Below are positions 1 to 8,679 of a stretch of 64,000 nt of DNA, piece after piece. Each line of letters starts with the position of its first letter. Within the stretch, counting starts at the first letter, position 1. This DNA comes from Rhodococcus rhodochrous. Lineage in GTDB: Bacteria > Actinomycetota > Actinomycetes > Mycobacteriales > Mycobacteriaceae. The notes below the pieces were generated by a model. The model did not search any database. It had not been told where the DNA came from and saw only the letters and a program-made list of their open reading frames with translations. The DNA lies in contig NZ_CP027557.1 in the NCBI RefSeq assembly GCF_014854695.1, forward strand, positions 4,030,001-4,094,000, in the 5' to 3' direction. The position numbers were made by a program, and so were the translations under genes.

Positions 1-182
1 CGAGCCTTCTCCTCAGGTGCCTTGTCGATCTGATCGAAAGCGAAGCTCTCGTTCAGGTCGGGGAACTTGTCGGCAAGCACCTTGGTGATCGCAGCCGTGG
101 TGGTGGTCTTGCCGTGGTCGACGTGACCGATGGTGCCGATGTTCACGTGCGGCTTGGTCCGCTCGAACTTCGCCTTCGCCAC
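1..182 (-). CDS. tuf: Elongation factor Tu, N-terminal part (cut by window edge)
   Basis: This is the N-terminal 60 or so residues of EF-Tu, the GTPase that carries aminoacyl-tRNA to the ribosomal A site. Translation from a GTG start gives [20 protein letters not shown] followed by VDHGKTT, which is the EF-Tu N-terminus with its G1 P-loop. An AGGAGG ribosome binding site sits about 8 nt upstream. The gene is last in rpsL-rpsG-fusA-tuf and lies 92 bp beyond fusA. The rest of the gene lies outside the window, so intactness cannot be judged. Confidence 0.95.
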   Translation of the reverse strand, partial: MAKAKFERTKPHVNIGTIGHVDHGKTTTTAAITKVLADKFPDLNESFAFDQIDKAPEEKA

Positions 183-274
183 TGGATGTCCTCCTGGACT
201 GTTGTTGCTTGCTGTATGCAGCAGTGCGGTTTGTATTACTTGGTCGTGCAGGTGACCGAGGGATAACCCGGAGG

Positions 275-2377
275 CTACTCGCCGGTCGCCTTGGCGATGA
301 TTTCCTTCGCGACGTTCGAGGGAACCTCTGCGTAGGAATCGAACACCATGGAGAAGTTCGCACGACCCTGGGTCTTCGACCGCAGATCGCCGATGTAACC
401 GAACATCTCCGAGAGCGGAACCAGCGCCTTCACGACACGGGCACCACTGCGTTCCTCCATGGCCTGGATCTGGCCACGGCGGGAGTTCAGGTCGCCGATC
501 ACTTCACCCATGTAGTCCTCGGGCGTGGTGACCTCGACCGCCATGAGGGGCTCGAGGATCACCGGGGCGGCCTTGCGGGCCGCTTCCTTCAGTGCCTGCG
601 AGCCGGCGATCTTGAACGCCATTTCGGACGAGTCGACGTCGTGGTACGCACCGTCGATGAGGGTGACCTTCAGGTTCACCAGCGGGTAGCCGGCGAGCAC
701 GCCGTACTGCATGGCGTCCTGAGCACCCGCGTCGACCGACGGGATGTACTCGCGGGGGATGCGACCGCCGGTGACCTTGTTCTCGAACTCGTAGGTCGCG
801 CCGTCCTCGCCGACGAACGGCGAGAGGCCGATGATGACCTTTGCGAACTGGCCCGAGCCACCGGTCTGCTTCTTGTGCGTGAACTCGAGCTTCTCGACCG
901 GCTTGGTGATCGTCTCGCGGTACGCGACCTGCGGCTTGCCGACGTTGGCCTCGACCTTGAACTCGCGCTTCATGCGGTCGACGAGGATGTCGAGGTGGAG
1001 CTCGCCCATACCGCCGATGACGGTCTGGCCGGTCTCGTCGTCGAGCTCGACCGAGAAGGTCGGGTCCTCTTCGGCGAGCTTCTGGATGGCCGTCGACAGC
1101 TTCTCCTGGTCGGCCTTCGACTTCGGCTCGATGGAGACCTGGATGACCGGGTCCGGGAAGGTCATCGACTCGAGGACGATCGGGGCGTCCTGCGCGCACA
1201 GGGTGTCGCCGGTCGTGGTGTCCTTCAGGCCGATCATCGCGTAGATGTGGCCCGCGACCGCCTCGTCGACCGGGTTCTCCTTGTTGGCGTGCATCTGGAA
1301 CAGCTTGCCGACGCGCTCCTTCTTGCCCTTGGTCGAGTTGAGCACCTGGGTGCCCGAGTCGATCCGGCCGGAGTACACGCGGACGAAGGTCAGCTTGCCG
1401 AAGAAGGGGTGCGCAGCGATCTTGAAGGCGAGAGCAGAGAAGGGCTCCTCCTTCGAGGGCTTACGACGCAGCTCCTCTTCTTCGTTCCCGACCTGATGGC
1501 CGATGACGTCGCCGATGTCGAGCGGGTTCGGCAGGTAGTCGATGACCGCGTCGAGCATGGGCTGGATGCCCTTGTTCTTGAAGGCGGAGCCGCACAGCAC
1601 CGGGTAGAGCTCGGAGTTGACGGTCATCTTGCGGATGGCCGCCTTGATCTCGGCGACGGTGAGTTCCTCGCCGCCGAAGTACTTCTCCATGAGCTCTTCG
1701 TCGGACTCGGCGACCGTCTCGAGCAGCTTCTCGCGGTACTCGGCAGCCTTGTCGGCGAGGTCGGCCGGGATCTCCTCGACCGTGGCCTCGGTGCCGATGT
1801 CGGTGGTGCCACGCCAGGTGAGCGCCTTCATCTCGACGAGGTCGACGACGCCGTCGAAGGCATCCTCGGCACCGATGGGGAGCTGGAGGACCAGCGGCTT
1901 CGCGCCCAGGCGATCGATGATCGTCTGCACGGTGAAGTAGAAGTCCGCGCCCATCTTGTCCATCTTGTTGACGAAGCAGATGCGCGGAACGTCGTACTTG
2001 GCAGCCTGGCGCCAGACCTGCTCGGACTGGGGCTCGACGCCCTCCTTGCCGTCGAACACGGCGACTGCGCCGTCGAGGACGCGCAGCGACCGCTCGACCT
2101 CGACCGTGAAGTCGACGTGGCCGGGGGTGTCGATGATGTTGATCTGGTTCTTGTTCCAGAAGCAGGTCACAGCAGCGGAGGTGATGGTGATACCACGCTC
2201 CTTCTCCTGCTCCATCCAGTCGGTGGTCGAGGCACCGTCGTGCGTCTCACCGATCTTGTAGTTGACACCGGTGTAGAAGAGGATGCGCTCGGTGGTGGTG
2301 GTCTTGCCGGCATCGATGTGCGCCATGATGCCGATGTTGCGGACCTTGTTCAGGTCGGTCAGCACTTCCTGTGCCAC
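275..2377 (-). CDS. fusA: Elongation factor G
   Basis: EF-G is the translocation GTPase, which also acts with RRF in ribosome recycling. From the GTG start the protein is 700 aa, the normal EF-G length, beginning [20 protein letters not shown]. It shows the G1 loop [13 protein letters not shown] near residue 20, DTPGH near 85 and NKMDK near 140, then domains II-V to the C-terminus. The reading frame stays open 16 codons upstream, but EF-G homology begins at this GTG. The gene is third in the str operon. A strong hairpin lies in the 146-bp spacer from rpsG and may tune its expression relative to the ribosomal proteins. Confidence 0.97.
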   Translation of the reverse strand: MAQEVLTDLNKVRNIGIMAHIDAGKTTTTERILFYTGVNYKIGETHDGASTTDWMEQEKERGITITSAAVTCFWNKNQINIIDTPGHVDFTVEVERSLRVLDGAVAVFDGKEGVEPQSEQVWRQAAKYDVPRICFVNKMDKMGADFYFTVQTIIDRLGAKPLVLQLPIGAEDAFDGVVDLVEMKALTWRGTTDIGTEATVEEIPADLADKAAEYREKLLETVAESDEELMEKYFGGEELTVAEIKAAIRKMTVNSELYPVLCGSAFKNKGIQPMLDAVIDYLPNPLDIGDVIGHQVGNEEEELRRKPSKEEPFSALAFKIAAHPFFGKLTFVRVYSGRIDSGTQVLNSTKGKKERVGKLFQMHANKENPVDEAVAGHIYAMIGLKDTTTGDTLCAQDAPIVLESMTFPDPVIQVSIEPKSKADQEKLSTAIQKLAEEDPTFSVELDDETGQTVIGGMGELHLDILVDRMKREFKVEANVGKPQVAYRETITKPVEKLEFTHKKQTGGSGQFAKVIIGLSPFVGEDGATYEFENKVTGGRIPREYIPSVDAGAQDAMQYGVLAGYPLVNLKVTLIDGAYHDVDSSEMAFKIAGSQALKEAARKAAPVILEPLMAVEVTTPEDYMGEVIGDLNSRRGQIQAMEERSGARVVKALVPLSEMFGYIGDLRSKTQGRANFSMVFDSYAEVPSNVAKEIIAKATGE

Positions 2378-2476
2378 AGGTAACCCCGCTCGTAGCTCGT
2401 GTCGGTCCTTGGGTGCGGACCACATGTTCTTGTGTTGTCAGCCGGCCTTTACGGGACCGACACAGTTGTGCGAGCA

Positions 2477-2517
2477 GCCGACCGGGAGGTCCGTGATGAC
2501 GGCATCTCCCGGTCGGC
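2477..2517 (-). promoter_or_regulatory. Hairpin in the rpsG-fusA spacer
   Basis: A perfect 12-bp inverted repeat (GCCGACCGGGAG at 2477-2488, CTCCCGGTCGGC at 2506-2517) encloses a second small stem, CCGT-GATG-ACGG. In the minus-strand mRNA it begins 6 nt after the rpsG stop. No U-tract follows, so an attenuator, partial terminator or processing site is more likely than a full stop. The function is inferred. Confidence 0.55.
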
Positions 2518-2523
2518 GACGAC

Positions 2524-2994
2524 TCACCAGCGGTAGTGCGCGAACGCCTTGTTGGCTTCAGCCATCTTGTGCGTGTCCTCGCGGCGCTTCACGGAGGCGC
2601 CGAGGCCGTTGCTCGCGTCGAGGAGCTCGTTGGCGAGCCGCTCGACCATGGTCTTCTCGCGACGCTGACGCGAGAACGTCACCAGCCAGCGCAGCGCGAG
2701 CGTGGTGGAACGACCGGGGCGAACCTCGACCGGCACCTGGTAGGTGGCACCACCGACGCGACGGCTGCGGACCTCGAGGGCGGGCTTGACGTTGTCGAGC
2801 GCGCGCTTGAGGGTGACGACCGGATCGGTACCGGTCTTCTCGCGAGCCTGCTCGAGCGCCTGGTACACGATGCGCTCGGCGGTGGACTTCTTGCCGTCCA
2901 GCAGGATCTTGTTGACCAGCTGGGTGACCAGCGGCGAACCGTAGACCGGATCGGCGATCAGCGGACGCTTGGGAGCGGGACCCTTACGTGGCAT
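2524..2994 (-). CDS. rpsG: 30S ribosomal protein S7
   Basis: S7 is a primary 16S rRNA binding protein of the 30S head and the usual translational repressor of the str operon in E. coli. The protein is 156 aa, begins [20 protein letters not shown] and ends AFAHYRW, the full bacterial length. Its ATG shares its A with the rpsL stop (TGATG), indicating translational coupling. I did not test whether the S7 autoregulatory structure of E. coli exists here; the hairpin just downstream is a different element. Confidence 0.97.
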   Translation of the reverse strand: MPRKGPAPKRPLIADPVYGSPLVTQLVNKILLDGKKSTAERIVYQALEQAREKTGTDPVVTLKRALDNVKPALEVRSRRVGGATYQVPVEVRPGRSTTLALRWLVTFSRQRREKTMVERLANELLDASNGLGASVKRREDTHKMAEANKAFAHYRW

Positions 2995-3368
2995 CAGCCC
3001 TTCTCCTTCTTCGCTCCGTAGCGGCTGCGGGCCTGCTTGCGGTTCTTGACACCCTGGGTGTCGAGCGAGCCGCGGATGATCTTGTAGCGCACACCCGGGA
3101 GGTCCTTCACACGACCGCCACGCACGAGCACCATCGAGTGCTCCTGGAGGTTGTGGCCCTCACCGGGGATGTAGGCGGTGACCTCGACCTGGGAGGTCAG
3201 GCGCACACGGGCGACCTTACGGAGAGCCGAGTTCGGCTTCTTCGGGGTGGTGGTGTACACGCGAGTGCACACACCGCGACGCTGGGGGCTGCCCTTGAGC
3301 GCCGCGCTCTTGACCTTGGCGGCCTTGTCGCGGCGGCCCTTGCGGACCAGCTGATTGATGGTTGGCAT
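2994..3368 (-). CDS. rpsL: 30S ribosomal protein S12
   Basis: S12 is part of the ribosomal decoding centre and is the first gene of the str operon. The protein is 124 aa, beginning [20 protein letters not shown]. The two positions where substitutions give streptomycin resistance are wild type, Lys43 in TTTPKKPNS and Lys88 in GRVKDLPG, so target-based resistance is not predicted. The gene overlaps the rpsG start by one base. The upstream 324 bp holds no gene and presumably carries the operon promoter. Confidence 0.97.
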   Translation of the reverse strand: MPTINQLVRKGRRDKAAKVKSAALKGSPQRRGVCTRVYTTTPKKPNSALRKVARVRLTSQVEVTAYIPGEGHNLQEHSMVLVRGGRVKDLPGVRYKIIRGSLDTQGVKNRKQARSRYGAKKEKG

Positions 3369-3692
3369 TAACCGGCTTTCTTCGTTGTCTGAAGCTGCTC
3401 ACTTCGAGCAACCTCGGCTGTTCTGAAATTAGGGATCCATCGGTTGGGGCAAGAAAGCTGCTGCCCCGCACTCGCCCCTCGTGTGCACACGAGGTCGGGT
3501 GTGTCGCGTACCCCCACACAGGCAGCCGGGGGCTCGCTCCTGCAGATATCCACAGACCGCGCGCACGGCACTACCTCGCATAGGCACACAGACCGGCCCG
3601 GGCATGCCGGACACGACCCACAACGATACCCGGCGTGCGCGCATGAGGTCAAAGTGAGGAGCGCGCACCCTCCCGAGGATCCGCACACACCG
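3369..3692. other. Gene-free region upstream of the str operon
   Basis: I see no credible gene in these 324 bp. They hold the likely rpsL promoter: a weak minus-strand candidate is TTGCCC (3447-3452) and TAATTT (3426-3431) with a short 15-bp spacer. Upstream of it is a perfect 18-bp palindrome at 3477-3494 and a degenerate copy at 3634-3650. A further GTGTG/CACAC inverted repeat lies near 3499-3521. Confidence 0.6.
3477..3494. promoter_or_regulatory. Perfect 18-bp palindrome upstream of rpsL
   Basis: CCTCGTGTGCACACGAGG is its own reverse complement. It lies about 110 bp upstream of the rpsL start and some 25 bp upstream of the tentative -35. The right half with its flank (CGTGTGCACACGAGGTC, 3480-3496) recurs with three changes at 3634-3650. 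This looks like a dimeric regulator site, but the factor is unknown. Confidence 0.5.
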
Positions 3693-4226
3693 TCAACTGC
3701 TGAGGTTCAGTGTGAGCCGGGCCAACGTAGCAGCAGCTTCACACGGGTCCGCTCCCCCGGAGGTGTACTGCACCCACCAGCCGAAGATGCCGGTCGTCGA
3801 CGCCCCGGAACTGACCCCGCACGACAGCGGATCGCCGGGTCGGCGCATCTGCAGTGCCCGCCGGCCCTCGATGGTCGTGTTCTCGATCTCGTAACCGAGT
3901 CCCTCGGCGGCGGCGCGTTCGTGGTCGAGGGAACCGGTCTCGAACCAGTTGAAGGTGACCTTCACTACTCCCGTGGGTCCCTCACCGTCCCAGCGGCAGA
4001 TCGCACCGAAGAATCCGCGATAGACGTAGTCCGCGCCCACGGCCTCGGCGATCTTCTCGTCGGCGACGGCATCGCACTCGGTGAGCAGCCGGGTGAACTC
4101 GGCGCCCGTGCCGCCGCCGATCCCCTCCGGGACGGCCCGCCCCTCGATGGTGCGGGTACATCCGGTGAGCAGAGCACCCGTCGTGAGGACGGTCGCGAAT
4201 GCGGCGCACCAGCGGCGGGCGTTCAC
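3693..4226 (-). CDS. DUF3558-type lipoprotein
   Basis: This is a probable surface lipoprotein of the actinobacterial DUF3558 type; function unknown. From the GTG start (4-nt GTGA overlap with the upstream gene) it is 177 aa. The N-terminus has a hydrophobic signal with lipobox LLTGC near residue 20. The mature part keeps the paired cysteines and tryptophan of the family, in LLTECDAV, CRWDGEG and DPCEAA. It resembles the neighbour upstream, so the two are probably paralogues made by duplication and are translated together. A longer in-frame opening upstream lacks a signal peptide and is not chosen. Confidence 0.8.
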   Translation of the reverse strand: MNARRWCAAFATVLTTGALLTGCTRTIEGRAVPEGIGGGTGAEFTRLLTECDAVADEKIAEAVGADYVYRGFFGAICRWDGEGPTGVVKVTFNWFETGSLDHERAAAEGLGYEIENTTIEGRRALQMRRPGDPLSCGVSSGASTTGIFGWWVQYTSGGADPCEAAATLARLTLNLSS

Positions 4227-4774
4227 TTCTGCACCCTTTCCACACTCGTGGTGGCCAGGCCGCGAGCGACGACGCAGGCGTCGGCGACGGGCGTGAGGTT
4301 CGAGTACGAGACCGACCAGTGGACGAAGTCGCCGCCGAACTCCACGCCGATCTCGCACAGCGTCGTCTGCCCCAGGTCGTTCTGATAGGACCCCATGAAG
4401 CCGGACCGTCCCCCGATCTCGACGTCGGCGGCGGGCCTGCCGATGAGATCGGAGCCGGCGCGTTCGCGACCGATGGGACTTCCCCGGTACCACGAGAAGC
4501 TCACACTGGGGCCGCCGACGTAGATCTCCCACTCGCAGCCCACCGAGTTGCGCGTCACCGTCGTGAAACTGCCGAGACCGAAGGCCGCCGCCACCTCGTC
4601 GTCGGACATCGCGCCGCACTCGTCGAACAGCGGGCCGGGGTCGGTGACGGACGCGGTCGGCGAGGTCTCGACCTGTCCGGCGTCGTCGGAGTTCCCGCAC
4701 GCCGCCGCACCGAGACCCATGAGACCGGCCGTCGCCACGGCAGCCGCCGTCCTTCCGATGCGCGGGAGAGGCAT
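4223..4774 (-). CDS. DUF3558-type lipoprotein
   Basis: This is a 183-aa predicted lipoprotein with a signal sequence and lipobox GAAAC near residue 26, followed by a Ser/Thr/Asp-rich linker. The conserved family pattern is visible: FDECGAMSDDEVAAAFGLG, CEWEIYVGG and ACVVARGLA. It should be exported and anchored to the outer face of the membrane; no function is established. It lies 10 bp after the TetR gene on the same strand and overlaps the next lipoprotein by 4 nt, so the three are likely one transcript. Confidence 0.82.
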   Translation of the reverse strand: MPLPRIGRTAAAVATAGLMGLGAAACGNSDDAGQVETSPTASVTDPGPLFDECGAMSDDEVAAAFGLGSFTTVTRNSVGCEWEIYVGGPSVSFSWYRGSPIGRERAGSDLIGRPAADVEIGGRSGFMGSYQNDLGQTTLCEIGVEFGGDFVHWSVSYSNLTPVADACVVARGLATTSVERVQK

Positions 4775-4784
4775 GGCGGGAAGA

Positions 4785-5414
4785 CTACCGAGCCGGGCCC
4801 GCCTGTGTGCGACGACCCGAGGACTCCCGGAGCACCTCGTCGAGCTGCGCGGCCCAGTGCCGGACGATCTCCCGCCGGCGGGCCGAGTCGTCCGTCAGCA
4901 CGTCGGCCAGGCCGAGGCCGCGCGCGAGATCCAGGGTCGCCTGCACCGTCCGGTGCACGACCGGGTCGGTGTCGTCGGCACCGAGCTGCTCGACGGCCAC
5001 GGCGTGCGAGACACGCCCGAACTTCTCCTCGAGCGGCAGGAGCATCTCGCGCAGAGCCGGATCGGCCGCCGCGGCCGTCCACACCTGCAGGGCGGCCTTG
5101 AACATGTTGCCGGTGCACTGGTCGACGATGCGCTCGACCACCGCCTCCGTGCGGCCGACGCCCTCGGGCACGTCGAACGGCTCGGTGCGGACCCGTTCGA
5201 TGCGACTGTCGAACATGAACTCGAGCGATGCGGTGATGAGATCCTCCCGGGTCGGGAAGTGATGCTGGGTGGCCCCGCGCGACACTCCTGCCCGCTCGGC
5301 GACCACACTCACTGTGGTTGCAGCCCAACCGGATTCGACGAGGCAGTCGATCGTCGCCTCGAGCAGTCGCCGCCGCGTGGCGCGGCTGCGGTCCTGCTTC
5401 GGTTCTCGCGCCAT
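4785..5414 (-). CDS. TetR-family regulator
   Basis: This is a 209-aa transcriptional regulator. The N-terminus carries a TetR helix-turn-helix: RRRLLEATIDCLVESGWAAT, then VAERAGVSRGATQHHFPTRE. The variable C-terminal half should bind a ligand or form dimers. I chose the ATG at 5414 (MAREPKQDRSR) because an AGGAG lies 6-7 nt upstream; an in-frame start ten codons earlier adds unconserved residues. It is divergent from a second TetR gene across 163 bp, and two CCGTAC direct repeats 20 bp apart in that gap are possible operator elements. Confidence 0.85.
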   Translation of the reverse strand: MAREPKQDRSRATRRRLLEATIDCLVESGWAATTVSVVAERAGVSRGATQHHFPTREDLITASLEFMFDSRIERVRTEPFDVPEGVGRTEAVVERIVDQCTGNMFKAALQVWTAAAADPALREMLLPLEEKFGRVSHAVAVEQLGADDTDPVVHRTVQATLDLARGLGLADVLTDDSARRREIVRHWAAQLDEVLRESSGRRTQAGPAR

Positions 5415-5577
5415 CGGGACTCCTGTTCCTGGCTGTCCTGTCACGACCCCCTGGTCACGACCGTTCCGTCACGACTGATCTTCCGCCGTGCGGGTATTCG
5501 TGCGACCCCGAGACCGTACGCAAAGCTCATCATCCGTACACTCGTATAACAGGTCGGGGTGAAAGGGGGAGCACCAC

Positions 5578-6237
5578 GTGGCGACCATCGTCAGGCGCGA
5601 GGACTACTTCGACGCCGCGCTGGCCATCCTGGCCACCAACGACCATGCCGGACTCAAGCAGGCACGGTTGTGCAGTCACCTCGAGGTGACGACCGGCTCG
5701 TTCTACAACTATTTCGAGAGCTGGGCGCAGTTCAAGACCGAATTCCTCCAGCACTGGCTCGAGAGCCAGACGCTCCAGCTCGCCGCCGCGGCGCGCCTCG
5801 AGGGTTCGATGACCCGGCGGCTCCGGTTGCTCGTCGAATTCGCGTGCAGCCTCCCCCACTCCGCCGAGTCCGCGATCCGCGGTTGGTCGCACAGCGACTC
5901 CGGCGTCTACGAGGTGCAGAGCAAGGTCGACGACCTGCGGTACGCGGTGGTGGCCGAAGCGGTGGCCCGGTACCTCGGTTCGAGGGAACAGGCCGAGCGG
6001 TTCGCGCGACTGGCCCTGTACACGCTCGTGGGCTACCAGCAGACCGTGCCGCTGCAGGACGTGAGCTCGTTGCGGTGGTCCCTCGCTTACCTACTGGGCA
6101 CCCTGCTTCCGGCGGAGGAAGCCAAGGGCCTCTTCCCGCCGGATTCCTTCCCGCCGAACGTCGGAACCTCCGGGTCCGAGGTATCGAACCCGGAAGTGTC
6201 CGACTCGGAAGCATCGAACACCGAAGCGTCGGCCTAG
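5578..6237 (+). CDS. TetR-family regulator
   Basis: This is a 219-aa regulator with an N-terminal TetR-type helix-turn-helix: EDYFDAALAILATNDHAGLK, then LEVTTGSFYNYFESW. The GTG start follows a GGGGGA purine run. The C-terminal 25 residues are low-complexity, with repeats of EVSN/EASN type. It converges on an acyl-CoA dehydrogenase gene, and the two stop codons share the bases CTAG, so antisense effects between their 3' ends are possible. It could control the divergent TetR-lipoprotein set or the fatty acid genes; the sequence does not decide. Confidence 0.82.
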   Translation: MATIVRREDYFDAALAILATNDHAGLKQARLCSHLEVTTGSFYNYFESWAQFKTEFLQHWLESQTLQLAAAARLEGSMTRRLRLLVEFACSLPHSAESAIRGWSHSDSGVYEVQSKVDDLRYAVVAEAVARYLGSREQAERFARLALYTLVGYQQTVPLQDVSSLRWSLAYLLGTLLPAEEAKGLFPPDSFPPNVGTSGSEVSNPEVSDSEASNTEASA

Positions 6238-7394
6238 TACGACTTCGGCAGGCCCAGCGAGTGTTGGGCCACGAAGTTGAGGATCATCTCCCGGCTGACC
6301 GGCGCCACGCGTGCGATGCGCGCGGCGCCGAGCATCGCCGCGAGGCCGTACTCCCGGGTGAGACCGGCACCGCCGTGGGTCTGGATCGCCTGGTCCAGCG
6401 AGGCGATCGCGGCCTCACCCGCGGCGTACTTGGCCATGTTCGCGGCCTCGGCGGCCCCGAAGTCGTCGCCGCTGTCGTAGAGGACGGCGGCCTTCTGCAT
6501 CATGAGCTTGGCGAGTTCGAGCTCGATCTTGCGCTGCGCCAGCGGGTGCGCGATGCCCTGGTGCGCACCGATGGGCTGTTTCCAGACGGTCCGCTCGTTG
6601 GCGTAGCGCACCGCGGCGTCGAGGGCGTACCGGCCCATACCCACCGCCATCGCCGCGCCCATGATCCGCTCGGGGTTCAGTCCGGCGAACAGCTGCATGA
6701 GCGCGGCCTCCGGCTCACCGACGAGTGCGTCGGCGGGAAGCCGGACGTCGTCGAAGAACAGGGAGAACTGGTAGTCCGGCTCGAGGATGTCCATCTCCAT
6801 GGGCGTCTTCGTGAAGCCCGGAGCGTCGGTCGGCACGATGAACAGGGCCGGACGGAGCTTGCCGGTCTTCGCGTCCTCGGTGCGGGAGACGACGAGCACG
6901 GCGTCGGCCTGGTCGACACCGGAGATGTACACCTTGCTGCCGGAGAGGATCCAGTCGTCACCGTCACGGCGCGCGATCGTGGTGATGTTGTGCGAGTTGG
7001 ATCCGGCATCGGCCTCGGTGATGCCGAAGGCCATGATGCGGGAGCCGTCGGCGAGCCCGGGCAGCCATTCCTGCTTCTGGGCGTCGGTGCCGTACTTGGA
7101 GATGATCGTGCCGCAGATGGCCGGCGAGACCACGACGAGCAGCAGCCCGGCGCCCTTCGCGGAGAGTTCCTCCTGCACCAGCGCGAGTTCGTAGATGCCG
7201 GCGCCGCCGCCTCCGTATTGCTCCGGAAGGTTCACGCCGAGGAAGCCGAGCTTGGCCGCCTCCGCCCACAATTCGGTGAGCGGCTGGTGCGCGCGCGACT
7301 TGGGAAGTACGTAGTCGACGTAGTTGTAGCGCTCGGCCAGAGCCGCTACCGCAGCGCGCAGTTCCTTCTGTTCTTCGGTCTCGATGATGCTCAC
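6234..7394 (-). CDS. Acyl-CoA dehydrogenase family protein
   Basis: This is an FAD-dependent acyl-CoA dehydrogenase, which would introduce an alpha-beta double bond into an acyl-CoA thioester in the cytoplasm. The protein is 386 aa from the GTG start. It shows FGITEADAGSNSHN near residues 123-136 (flavin and substrate loop), YISGVDQADA and the C-terminal THGGAGLTREYG. The usual medium-chain catalytic Glu in a YEGT-like motif is absent (RVAPVSRE instead). A Glu at residue 242 in LNPERIM matches the position used by isovaleryl- and long-chain-type enzymes. It lies 58 bp after a second acyl-CoA dehydrogenase. The substrate is unknown. Confidence 0.88.
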   Translation of the reverse strand: MSIIETEEQKELRAAVAALAERYNYVDYVLPKSRAHQPLTELWAEAAKLGFLGVNLPEQYGGGGAGIYELALVQEELSAKGAGLLLVVVSPAICGTIISKYGTDAQKQEWLPGLADGSRIMAFGITEADAGSNSHNITTIARRDGDDWILSGSKVYISGVDQADAVLVVSRTEDAKTGKLRPALFIVPTDAPGFTKTPMEMDILEPDYQFSLFFDDVRLPADALVGEPEAALMQLFAGLNPERIMGAAMAVGMGRYALDAAVRYANERTVWKQPIGAHQGIAHPLAQRKIELELAKLMMQKAAVLYDSGDDFGAAEAANMAKYAAGEAAIASLDQAIQTHGGAGLTREYGLAAMLGAARIARVAPVSREMILNFVAQHSLGLPKSY

Positions 7395-7452
7395 GAGGAT
7401 GCCTTCCGGGTCGGGTGAGAGGACGCGCGGCCGTGGACGGTCGCGTGAAGGA

Positions 7453-8610
7453 TCAGGTGGGTCGGACGCCGTAACCCAGCCGCTTGGCTGCGAGTTCGGT
7501 GAGGATCTCGGTGGTGCCACCGCCGATGCCGAGGATGCGCATGTCGCGGTACTGCCGTTCGACCTCGGATTCGGCCATGTACCCGAGGCCGCCGAACAAC
7601 TGGACCGCTTGGTTGGCGACCCACTCGCCGGCCTCGACCGCGGTGTTCTTCGCGAAACACACCTCGGCGATCAGGTCGGTCTCCCCCGCCACGGCGCGCT
7701 CGGTGACGTGGCGGGTGTAGACGCGCGCGACGTCGATGCGACGCGCCATCTCGGACAGCGTGCGCTGCACGGCCTGGCGGGTGATCAGTGGCCGGCCGAA
7801 GGTCTCGCGGTCGCGGCACCACGCGACCGTCAGGTCCAGGCACCGCTGCGCACCCGAATAGGCCTGGGCGGCGAGGGCGATCCGCTCGGAGACGAAACCC
7901 TGTGCGATCTGCCAAAATCCGGTGTTCTCCGTGCCGACGAGGTTGGTGACCGGTACGCGGACGTCGGCGAAGGACAACTCGGCGGTGTCCGACGCGCGCC
8001 AGCCCATCTTGTCGAGCTTGCGGGAGACGGTGAAACCCGGTGTGCCCTTCTCGATCACGAGCAGCGAGACTCCCCCGGCGCCGGGACCTCCGGTGCGGAC
8101 GGCGGTGACCACGAAGTCGGCGCGGCATCCCGAGGTGATGTAGGTCTTCGCGCCGTTGACGACGTAGTGGTCGCCGTCGCGCACCGCAGTGGTGGTCAGA
8201 TGGCCGACGTCCGATCCTCCGCCCGGTTCGGTGATCGCGAGGGACCCGATGAGTTCGCCTGCGAGAGTGGGCCGTACCCACCGGTCGATCTGATCGGGAT
8301 CACCGGCCGCGATGAGGTGCGGCAGCGCGATGCCGCACGTGAACAGCGACGCGAACGCACCGCCCGAGGCACCCGCCTCGTGGAACGCCTCACACACGGT
8401 GAGCGTGTCGGCACCGTCACCGCCGGAGCCACCGACCTCCTCGGGGAATCCCGCGCCGAGCAGGCCGATCTTCGCGGCCTCGACGTGCAGTTCGCGGGGC
8501 AGTTCGCCGGCGCGCTCCCAGTCGTCGAGGCGGGGCAGGATCTCGCGCTTCACGAAACCGGTGACGGTCTCGCGCAGGGCGAGGCGCTCGGGGGTGGTCC
8601 ACATGCTCAC
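7453..8610 (-). CDS. Acyl-CoA dehydrogenase family protein
   Basis: This is a 385-aa acyl-CoA dehydrogenase with all three family domains. Visible motifs are LAITEPGGGSDVGHL near 124-138, TYITSGCRADF near 156-166, LSFADVRVP near 212-220 and the C-terminal QLFGGLGYMAESEVER, then RILGIGGGTTEI. As in its neighbour, the medium-chain catalytic Glu is replaced (IGGGT), and Glu242 in VSERIALAAQ sits where isovaleryl-type enzymes place the base. The GTG start resembles that of the neighbour (GTGAGCAT); an ATG two codons later is an alternative. It likely shares a transcript with the genes on either side. The substrate cannot be read from sequence. Confidence 0.9.
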   Translation of the reverse strand: MSMWTTPERLALRETVTGFVKREILPRLDDWERAGELPRELHVEAAKIGLLGAGFPEEVGGSGGDGADTLTVCEAFHEAGASGGAFASLFTCGIALPHLIAAGDPDQIDRWVRPTLAGELIGSLAITEPGGGSDVGHLTTTAVRDGDHYVVNGAKTYITSGCRADFVVTAVRTGGPGAGGVSLLVIEKGTPGFTVSRKLDKMGWRASDTAELSFADVRVPVTNLVGTENTGFWQIAQGFVSERIALAAQAYSGAQRCLDLTVAWCRDRETFGRPLITRQAVQRTLSEMARRIDVARVYTRHVTERAVAGETDLIAEVCFAKNTAVEAGEWVANQAVQLFGGLGYMAESEVERQYRDMRILGIGGGTTEILTELAAKRLGYGVRPT

Positions 8611-8679
8611 GATGTCTCCGATGGTGTTCGGGCCGAAGAAGTCTCGGCCGGAGGTGTCTCGACTGTGGGGCGGGTGGTC

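Noticed and set aside
209-2383. Open frame of 724 codons opposite fusA
   Set aside because: It is an antisense shadow of EF-G with no domain or plausible ribosome binding site.
2994-3368. Streptomycin-resistance allele of rpsL
   Set aside because: Both key positions, Lys43 and Lys88, are wild type.
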